This document shows positions 1 through 8,000 of a stretch of 37,389 nucleotides of DNA, one piece after another (position 1 is the first letter of the stretch; the number at the start of each line of letters is the position of its first letter). The stretch comes from Deltaproteobacteria bacterium. Lineage in GTDB: Bacteria; UBA10199; SPLOWO2-01-44-7. Under the pieces are notes generated by a model. That model did not search any database. It worked only from the letters and a program-made list of their open reading frames with translations, and had not been told where the DNA came from. A program made the position numbers and the translations under genes. The stretch is taken from contig JAHFSU010000021.1 of the NCBI GenBank assembly GCA_023265595.1, positions 1 through 37,389 on the forward strand, given 5' to 3'.

Positions 1-4
1 ATTT

Positions 5-1357
5 GTGAACACCTACATGCCTTACAATTATCTGATCGGAAATGAGGCCTATAGTTATCTGATGAACATATTCTCGACGGCGTCCGAGACATATCGTCAA
101 CACTGGGTTGAAAACCATCTCTCCCGTGAAACCATCGAGGCGATCCCCGAATTTGGCACCATTGCCGCATTGATGAAGAAAAAGGCGGAACCGACACCGG
201 AACTCAAGGAAAAATTAAAACGCCGTATGGTCCTTTATGAAGACTTCTCCAAGAGGCCGGAAGTAGCCAAATATTTCTCCGATGTCTGGAAAGGCGAAGT
301 CGAAAAAAATATTGCTGTCTTAGAAGAATATATTTCTAATAACCAATGGAGCGATCTCCAAGATTCATTCGATAAGTTTGATAAAATGGGGGGGATGGCA
401 GTCAATTATAAGGTTTTAGGACAGGCCGCCATGAAAAATGTTGTCCTTTGGGAAAGCGTTTCTCTTGTTTATAACCGCGTGGTGCGGAGTCTTCTGGCGA
501 TTGGTAGCGGTATTTTTGCGGTGGTGGTCGGTTCTCCCGCCGCTGTGCCGGCCGTGATGGCCCTTTTCGATTTTTCGGATTCTTCAGGAGAAGAACTGAC
601 AAAAGCCTCATGGCATCCCGATTATACTTTTGGTGATGCAGGAACAAAAATCGCCTACCATGCCCCATTTTCCTTGGCCAAGGGGTTGAGCTTTCAGGCC
701 GGTCCGTGGATAGGTGCCGCCGTATATGGCGGAGTCACTGCCCTTGAAGCAGGCGGAGAACCGTCTTCTTATCCCATCTCTGTCAAAGAGCGTGTGAAGT
801 GGGGTGCCGTTAATGGTGGCATCGCTTTCAGTTCTTCCGCTTCAGGGCTGGTCGCAACGCGTATTTTTTATCCTCCCCTGATGCGGTTTTTTGGCCGCAC
901 CCCAAGCCCTGCAATTTTTCCGAAAAAGGTGACTATAGTTCCGGAATCTCCGTTGCCGGGGACGCGTGTTGTCATTTCTGTCGAACCTGCTTCTCCTACC
1001 CCCGCTGCTTCTGTTCCCGCAAGGATTTCCACCACTCCACCTCCAGCTCCGAAATCACCTCCGTTACGGGTCGCCGCTTCGCCAACAGGATATCTTCTTC
1101 AAAGAACAAGAGAGGCCGAATTGGCTCTCCAAAGATTACAACCCGAGATGAAACAGCCGTTGGATAATCTTCTCATGAGAATAAAAGAGGCCTTGGAAAG
1201 AGGGACAAAATTAAGCCAAATGCGGGGAGTCAGAGCTCTTCCACAGCAGGAGGGTGTCTGGGAAGCAAGCGTTTTTTCCCCCACAAAAGGAAAGGTCCTC
1301 TTTAAAATCACAGGCAGTCAAGGGGAACAGACAATAGAGATCATAGATTACAAATAA
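5..1357 (+). CDS. Unknown protein with hydrophobic segment, Pro-rich linker and small C-terminal domain
   Basis: I do not recognise this 450-residue protein. It opens with GTG at the very edge of the window; the frame is open to the edge, so the true start may lie upstream, or at the ATG four codons in. Residues 1-155 look helical and charged. Residues 159-189 are strongly hydrophobic and could form one or two membrane helices. A second small, Gly-rich apolar stretch lies near 230-250. Residues 299-360 are a Pro/Ser/Ala-rich linker, followed by a compact domain (361-450) with a helical part and then an alternating beta-like end (GVWEASVF, KVLFKITG, TIEIIDYK). That last part faintly recalls RelE/ParE-type toxins, which is only an impression. 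It is first of four co-directional genes; the next starts 12 nt downstream after an AAGGAG ribosome-binding site. Confidence 0.7.
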   Translation: MNTYMPYNYLIGNEAYSYLMNIFSTASETYRQHWVENHLSRETIEAIPEFGTIAALMKKKAEPTPELKEKLKRRMVLYEDFSKRPEVAKYFSDVWKGEVEKNIAVLEEYISNNQWSDLQDSFDKFDKMGGMAVNYKVLGQAAMKNVVLWESVSLVYNRVVRSLLAIGSGIFAVVVGSPAAVPAVMALFDFSDSSGEELTKASWHPDYTFGDAGTKIAYHAPFSLAKGLSFQAGPWIGAAVYGGVTALEAGGEPSSYPISVKERVKWGAVNGGIAFSSSASGLVATRIFYPPLMRFFGRTPSPAIFPKKVTIVPESPLPGTRVVISVEPASPTPAASVPARISTTPPPAPKSPPLRVAASPTGYLLQRTREAELALQRLQPEMKQPLDNLLMRIKEALERGTKLSQMRGVRALPQQEGVWEASVFSPTKGKVLFKITGSQGEQTIEIIDYK

Positions 1358-1369
1358 GGAGTAACATTT

Positions 1370-3760
1370 ATGCCCATCGATATTTCCATAACCGTTTTGG
1401 GGATCAATAATGCCATAGAGGCTCTTCGGGCGGCCCATACGGCGGGCCAACAGCCGGAATTGCAAACGGCCTTGGGTCTTCTCGATCGGGAGATCGAACC
1501 TATCGATCCGGCGGGTACCATCCGCCCCCTTATTCAACGCCTTGCCGGCGGCCGCTCGGCTGTTTCAAAAAAAGATTTGGAGAAACTTGTTAAAATTGTT
1601 GCATCCCATCGGGATCGTTTCGAAAAGGGAGTAGACCCTGCAAAAGCATTGGCCGCCATTGCGGCCCCCATCGGCACAAAAAAAGGAGGCGGCGTTTTAG
1701 GAGAACTGAGTCCCTATCTGCTCCAGATAACCGGGCGTCATTTTCGGCCGAGGCCGGAGCAAAGAAGGGTGATTCAAAATGCCCTCCGGCATTTTGCAGA
1801 AGAGAACAGAGGTGTGTTTCGTCTCGACACCGGGGAGGGGAAATCGCCGACTTACGGCTTTATCATACAGGCATTGAGACAAAGCCTGCCGGAAGTATTT
1901 AAAGACTGCGTTGTTGTGATGGGGTGCCATCAAAAAGAACCGTCGGAAAAACTGGCCAATACCATAAAAGATATTTTTCCCGATGAAGAGGTCGCCTATC
2001 TCGAGGGGGGGATTGCCTTAACGGATTTGGAGGGGGTTACTTTTGTGGCAGGGACCTATCAACAATTGGCCCAGGAAGGAACCAGCGATCTTTTGAAGGA
2101 TTGGGCCGGCAAACGCCGTATCCTTTTTGTTTTGGATGAGGCCGATATGGTTGTCTTCAAGGGGCATCGGGAAGATGGGGCGAGGACCCCAACATGGTTT
2201 CGTATATTGCAGGACTTTGGCCTTTTTAATGATCAAGGTGCTTACAATTCCAAAACACCGCATCGCATGTTGGGTGGTTCCGCTACGTTTGATCGCCCCG
2301 ACGGCATTTATCTTTCAACAGTCTGGGGGCCGGGCAACTGTTTCTATCACAAACCGATGGCAGAAGGGTTGCGTAGCAAAACATTGGTTCCCGTCATAGG
2401 GGAGTTGGTGGAGATGGAGGTCCCCGAAGGGGAAGAACATCGCTTTCGGGAATTTACCCACGTGACCCGAGAGGGTAAAATTGTGGTCGATACGGCCAAG
2501 GTGAGCAGCGCCGCCGGAAGCGACTATGCGGTCAAAACCAGCGTTCGAACCGCATTGGACCGTATGCTCATGAAAATCGGATTGAGCGGTCAGGGAAAAG
2601 CGGTTCGCCGCGGTATCGGGTATGTCTTGGATTCCGCGGCCCTTGAAAAACATATCCGCTGGCAAAGGGAGCTCTTTGAACTGGTTGAAAAAATCTTCAG
2701 AATCTACCAAGGGCTCTCCACCGGCCGGATGTCTGTGGAGGTCATCCTCCGCATTTTGGGCGGCAGACAACATTTGGACGATTTTGGAAAAGAGATGGAA
2801 CGGTTTTTGTATCGCAGGGAGTGGACAATTATTAAACCGATGTGGGAGAAGGCTCAAAGCTCCTTGAACGCCGACAAGAAGGAGGGCGTTCATGACCTTA
2901 TTCAAGCCCTCTATACTATTTTAAAAGTCGATGTCCGCCGCGTTAAGGGGAATCCTTTGGTGGCGACCGGTGTTTGGCAAAGAATGGAACAAGATGAGAA
3001 GGACAAAAAAATTCCGGCCGGTTCCCCGCCGGAAAAATGGCCCAACCTGTTTGGCAACAGAGACGCCACCATGCGGGCTTTCAATGCGGGCCAAATTGAT
3101 TTTCTCTGGAGTATCGGGATGCTCGATCGCGGCTTTGATGAACCGATGGCCTCGCTTGCCGTGGACAACGCCCCAACCCGTTCCAGAAGGAGGGTGGTGC
3201 AGAGGGTTGGAAGGATTTTAAGACCTCCCGATCCGACACAACCCCATGATCACACCTTAAAGCCCGAATCGGTTTATGTGACGGTTACAGCGAATCTGGA
3301 AGCGCACCGGTTAGATTTGTCGGTGCAGGATTTGGCAAGGATCTTTGGCGATGAATTCAAACCGGAGAATCCCGTCATCAAGATAGGGAGGGATGGGGAT
3401 GGTGGCTGGGTTTGGACAACACCCGATCCGGCACAGCTCGATGCAAGGGGGGGGAGCAAGCTCCATGTGGTCCGTGTGGGAGAAAGAACTGTGAAAGCCC
3501 TCATGCAATTTGTCCAAGTTAATTTTGGCAGGGATTACGATCCGGAAATTTTGGCCTATGAAGCGGGTGCCAGCGCCGATGAGATCGATCGTTTGTTGAG
3601 AGGGATAAAATTCCCCAAGGAATCGAAACTGCGGCATTATCTGAAAAACTGGGGGGCAGACGCCGCCACGATTACTAAAATTATGGCCCTTTTTCATTCC
3701 GACCGTGCCGATATGCAGGTGGTTTATGGCCGTCTCCTGAAAGATGTGGAGGGACCCTGA
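1370..3760 (+). CDS. SF2 helicase/SecA-like ATPase of unknown role
   Basis: A 796-residue superfamily 2 motor protein. Visible motifs: Walker A DTGEGKS (153-159), Walker B DEAD (256-259), motif III SAT (304-306), a motif V-like stretch IGMLDRGFDEP, and motif VI QRVGRILR (611-618), which carries the arginine fingers. A Q-motif-like RPRPEQ (about 127-132) precedes the P-loop. The TGEGKS P-loop is closer to SecA (TGEGKT) than to most helicases, but motif VI QRVGRILR is of the helicase type, as in RecG/UvrB/restriction-enzyme motors. Residues 1-115 and 620-796 match nothing I know. It is preceded by a good Shine-Dalgarno (AAGGAG) and lies 2 nt before the next gene. ATP-driven remodelling of nucleic acid is the likeliest activity; a protein translocation motor cannot be excluded. 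The SF2 fold is well supported; the biological role is unknown. Confidence 0.85.
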   Translation: MPIDISITVLGINNAIEALRAAHTAGQQPELQTALGLLDREIEPIDPAGTIRPLIQRLAGGRSAVSKKDLEKLVKIVASHRDRFEKGVDPAKALAAIAAPIGTKKGGGVLGELSPYLLQITGRHFRPRPEQRRVIQNALRHFAEENRGVFRLDTGEGKSPTYGFIIQALRQSLPEVFKDCVVVMGCHQKEPSEKLANTIKDIFPDEEVAYLEGGIALTDLEGVTFVAGTYQQLAQEGTSDLLKDWAGKRRILFVLDEADMVVFKGHREDGARTPTWFRILQDFGLFNDQGAYNSKTPHRMLGGSATFDRPDGIYLSTVWGPGNCFYHKPMAEGLRSKTLVPVIGELVEMEVPEGEEHRFREFTHVTREGKIVVDTAKVSSAAGSDYAVKTSVRTALDRMLMKIGLSGQGKAVRRGIGYVLDSAALEKHIRWQRELFELVEKIFRIYQGLSTGRMSVEVILRILGGRQHLDDFGKEMERFLYRREWTIIKPMWEKAQSSLNADKKEGVHDLIQALYTILKVDVRRVKGNPLVATGVWQRMEQDEKDKKIPAGSPPEKWPNLFGNRDATMRAFNAGQIDFLWSIGMLDRGFDEPMASLAVDNAPTRSRRRVVQRVGRILRPPDPTQPHDHTLKPESVYVTVTANLEAHRLDLSVQDLARIFGDEFKPENPVIKIGRDGDGGWVWTTPDPAQLDARGGSKLHVVRVGERTVKALMQFVQVNFGRDYDPEILAYEAGASADEIDRLLRGIKFPKESKLRHYLKNWGADAATITKIMALFHSDRADMQVVYGRLLKDVEGP

Positions 3761-3762
3761 TT

Positions 3763-5025
3763 ATGGCCCTTGGCGTGATGACCCCACAAACTTATCTTTT
3801 GGATCTGCTGGGACAATTGGCAACACAGTCTGTTTTGTCCGATGAAGTGCAAATTGCAACCACTTTGGAAGAGTTGTCGGAGCCGGCCGGCCAGTTCGTC
3901 GATCCGGCGCTGAAGGAAAGTGTTTTACAGGCGGCAGGAGATTTAAAAAGTGGGAGATGGGGTCGCTCGCAATTTTTGCAATCGCGCCTCTACCACCGGC
4001 TTGAAGGTGTAAGAAATACGCTCGATTTAGGGGAAGGTTCCGTTGCAGAGGCATTGGCCGCTATTTCATCGGTGGATACGGCGGGGAGTCTCCGAAGGTT
4101 GCCCATTGCCAGACCCGCCGTGCGCGCGTCGATCGGTCCTCCGCCGGAAATTCGTTGGGAAGAATTTGGAACGGTTAAAAACCCGATGCATCCACCGAAA
4201 AGCCCCGAAGCCTCTTCTACAGCGGGACGCAGGCTTGCCTATGCCTTGCGCTACATCGCCGCCTGTGCAAGAGCCGGAGAAACGGAGATGGCTGTTGAAG
4301 CCTTCTTAAAAATTTCACCAGAACAGCGGAGAAAACTCGATCGGGGCGATTTTGTACCAAAGGCATTGGGACAGTTCTCATCGGCACAGGTGCAATTCAT
4401 GATTGGGCAGGCCGCCAATGTGGAGAGAAGGTTCGGTCTTCTGGTTCAGGAGCTTTTCATCCACGCTATTTTTGAATCTCAAGGATGGTCTTTGGGGGTG
4501 CCGCTCCCACAGGCCAGCTGGGATATTTATATGTTGTATTGGTTGAGACGTTATGTGGCCCTTCAGATTATCAGCGGCAACAAAAAAATCTTGGAAGATC
4601 CGGCCTTGGTAAAAATCGTTCAGGGAAAATCGCGATTAACCGATACCAAATGGCATACGGGCAAAGTCCGCCGCGATATTTTTGAGCCGTGGCTTGTCGG
4701 CGCCAGTTTTGGGAAACGGGATAAACTCGATGCGATGTGCCGCCGGATCGGCGACGATTTTGTCCGTCTTTGGAAATGGCAGCCTCCAAAAAATGGGAGC
4801 GGGTGGGAATTGCAGGTGCAGTGGATGGTCCGCCAATGGATTGCCTATTATCATTACGGCGTCCTTCCGGCGCGCGGGCTCCCTTTTCATGTTGATGTCA
4901 TTCGCCGTTTTGCGGTGGCCAAACCAGCCAATGTGCAGCCCCAATTTGCCAGACAATTGCTGGCGATGATGCGTGATTATTTTTCAAAAGTGGAACTCGA
5001 CGCCGTCGGAGGTCTTATTAAATGA
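3763..5025 (+). CDS. Unknown 420-residue protein of helicase operon
   Basis: I do not recognise this protein. It starts with ATG 2 nt after the stop of the SF2 ATPase gene and overlaps the following giant gene by 4 nt (ATGA), so it is translationally embedded in the operon. There is no signal peptide or transmembrane stretch. The sequence looks mostly alpha-helical, with a Trp/Tyr-rich middle and C-terminal half (for example WDIYMLYWLRRYVALQ and WMVRQWIAYYHYG). Residues 60-150 include a Pro-rich, likely flexible stretch. No catalytic motif is visible. A structural or adaptor subunit working with its two neighbours is a reasonable guess from context alone. Confidence 0.75.
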   Translation: MALGVMTPQTYLLDLLGQLATQSVLSDEVQIATTLEELSEPAGQFVDPALKESVLQAAGDLKSGRWGRSQFLQSRLYHRLEGVRNTLDLGEGSVAEALAAISSVDTAGSLRRLPIARPAVRASIGPPPEIRWEEFGTVKNPMHPPKSPEASSTAGRRLAYALRYIAACARAGETEMAVEAFLKISPEQRRKLDRGDFVPKALGQFSSAQVQFMIGQAANVERRFGLLVQELFIHAIFESQGWSLGVPLPQASWDIYMLYWLRRYVALQIISGNKKILEDPALVKIVQGKSRLTDTKWHTGKVRRDIFEPWLVGASFGKRDKLDAMCRRIGDDFVRLWKWQPPKNGSGWELQVQWMVRQWIAYYHYGVLPARGLPFHVDVIRRFAVAKPANVQPQFARQLLAMMRDYFSKVELDAVGGLIK

Positions 5026-8000
5026 TAAGGAGTTTTCAAACATTTTCCTTTCTTGTCTCTCCAAACCCGCAGATGGCGGCAGACCTCTTGTTGCAAGCAA
5101 ACGAGGTTGATGTGCGGGCAGACCTTTCTTTTTTGGAGTCTTCACCGTTGTTTGCCTCTCTTAAAGGGGCCGATCAAAATAAAATAGCGGAAACATTAAG
5201 GGCGATGCCGCATGCAGAATGGCGAAGGTTGCGCCACTCCCTTTTTCAGCCTTCTGACAGCAGACGGCATAACCAAATACTCTTGCTTGGGGTTTACGAA
5301 GATTTGAAGGCCCTTTTGGGATCGAGGGAATTTACACTCAAGGCCTCCGCCGAAGACAAAACCTTTTTAAGGACAGTGGTTGGAGGACTGACTCTCTTCT
5401 TGGGTTCTTTGGCCGACAAAGGGGATATCGAAATCGCCGGTATGGCATCGGAAGTCGCGGGGCACCTGGCCGATCGGGCAATACAGCAATTTTTTGAAGG
5501 GGCCCCGGTTTTTGTCGAGAGACCTGCAGAGACACCGTCCCCACTTCCTTCTCAACTTCCTTTTGATTACCATCCGGAGAGTGAAGAAAAAGTGGAGGCG
5601 ATGGCGGAAGATCGGATCCAGCTGGTTCAAAGAAGACTCGAAGATTCCGATATCCATTGGCCTTACGATTTCGTCAAATGGTGCCGGACCCTTTATCTTT
5701 TGGCGGAGGCCGTAGGCAACGGCGATGCCGCGCGTATCAAACAAAATTTTACCAAAAGTTTGCGAAGGCTTTTTGAACTCCCTTCCATCGATGTTTGGGA
5801 TGTCCGCCGTCTTTTGGGTACGGTTGGCTGTTCGGTGGGAAAACCGCTTTGGGCCCTTCCGAATGATTGGCCGAGAGATCTCCCCAACGATTTCGGTTCT
5901 GCCGTCATCCTCCTTTTTGATTCGGGCGATCCGGCAAAGAAAGACATCGAACCGATATTGGCTCATGTGACTGTGGAGCTGTGGCGGGCGGCAAAAGGAA
6001 ATCCGCAGGAGAGGGTTTTGCAAAAAAGCCTTCTGTCGGTCGTCCAGAAATTGGAACGAACTCTTCTGGCAGGCAAAGAATTGGATATTGAAGAGGCTTA
6101 TTCACGCATCGAAACCGTCGCAACAACATTATCACACCCTGTTTCCCTCCCTTCTTTGGGGGACAAACCGGCCCGCGAGGAACCCACTCTCCCCGCTGCT
6201 TCATTGGAAGTGATGTCACAAAAAGAATGGAGTCAAAAGGCGGTTCAATTTTTGAGAGAGCAGATCGAGGAATGGGGAAAAACACCCGGGGTTCTTGCAA
6301 AACGTCTGGAATATATTTTGGGCGTTGAAGAGACATCGCCTGCATGGCTGCAAACCGCATTCCGTTTGGCTGTTTCTTACCGAGAAACATGCGGCGTTAA
6401 AAGCGGATTGGAACATCTCGAAGGAATAGAATCGCCAAGTTATCAGAGCCTGTTGGGCGAGGAGGGGTTATTCCAGTTGCTTTCCTGTGTGACCACGACC
6501 GATCTTTCAACGGTTTCTTCCGTCAGCGAATCCTTTGCCAAGGAACATCCGGAGTTGAGAATGGATGGTTCCATGATCGCAACTCTTTTGGATTATTTCA
6601 TGGGGATATCGAGAAAAGAACCCTCTGCTGAGTGGATGTCCCGTTTGGAAACAGCAGTCCCTCTTGAAACAACGGGTATTGCGTCTGGTTTGGAATCAGA
6701 AGCTGAAGAAGCGACAGGGGAAATGGAAGAGCCCCTCTTCAGGGATCTTAATTTTGACAAATACACACCCTATGGGAGAGTTTTTGCGCTGGCTGTTGTC
6801 AGAGGCAGAGTGATGCGCAAGGGAAAAAACAGCGCCATATTTTTTGGGAGGTTTTTAAATACAACGGAAAAATTGTATCGACTTTATCGGGAGTTGGCCA
6901 AACAAACGGGCGAAAAGAGCTTCGACAAGGCCTTTGAAAAAGTTGTAAATGCGAAATATTGGGATGCCTATCGACCCCGTTATCAGAAAGTTTTTGACCA
7001 ACTTGTGGATATTTTCGGTAAAGATCCGCAGGCGGCCTCAATTGTGGAAAATGCCATTTTGACGGGCGAAATCAAAGTGGTGGCAGATGAGGCGGAAAAA
7101 CTTGCTGTCAGCGGCGGTCCTCCCAAGGAAAAAGGAGAAAAACCGGAGACAGTTTTGGAACCGGCGGCTTCTCCAACAATGCCGCCCCCTTCCGCAGAGC
7201 CAGAGCCGGAAAGGGAACCAGTTTTGTCTCCGTCCCCTTCTGTTCCGGCGGCTCCAGCGGTCTCCGAAGCGGTTTTTTCCGGAATAGCGGTTGTTTCGCC
7301 GGATACGCTGGGAGATTTGCTGGTCACAGGTGCCGTGGAGACCTTTCCCCCGGTTGCAGAACCTTCCCCTTCCATAGTCCTGCCGGATGTTTTTGAAAAA
7401 TTTGTTGCAGCTTGGGAGCTGGGGGCTTCCGAAAAAAAGGCTATCGACGATTTGTCAAAGGCCACCTCGGTTGAAGCAGTTTTGAGCGCCCTCGAAAATA
7501 TAGAAAAGACAAGTCGTGAAATGCCCAGAGGGAAACGAGCTATTCTGACTCATTATGCCCAAGTATTGGAGCAAAACAGAATCACGGCACAGGCCAAGAC
7601 AAGACTTGTGTCCCTGCTTTCCTCTCCGACGGAATTTGGGCGGGCCATGATGTTGTTGTTGATAGCGGCCGTCAAACAATCGGGATTGGTTTTGGATCAG
7701 CTTTTGCCCCTTCCTCTCCAACTCGGCAGAAATGGGCGACAGGTTGTTGTCTCTGACCAAAAGGGAGCGCCTCCCAAGGCTGTTTCCCGTCCGGCGATGA
7801 CTCTTGATGAGGGTTATTTTGCGGAAGAGGCGGTGACCCCCTCCAACACGACTGTTTTATTCTGGGGTCCTGTCAAAGAAGAAGAGGTCGATATCGGTCT
7901 GGAAGGACATAGAATTGTACGCGGTCCCGGCAAACTTTTGGGAAATCTCGCCCGCGCGCGTGGGGCTATCAAGAGCGGCGTTCGCTCTTCTTTGATGCTC

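Noticed and set aside
6983-7465. Long antisense reading frames opposite the giant gene
   Set aside because: Their composition (Ser/Gly/Ala/Thr-rich) is the shadow of the Pro/Glu-rich linker on the other strand; no ribosome-binding site or family match.
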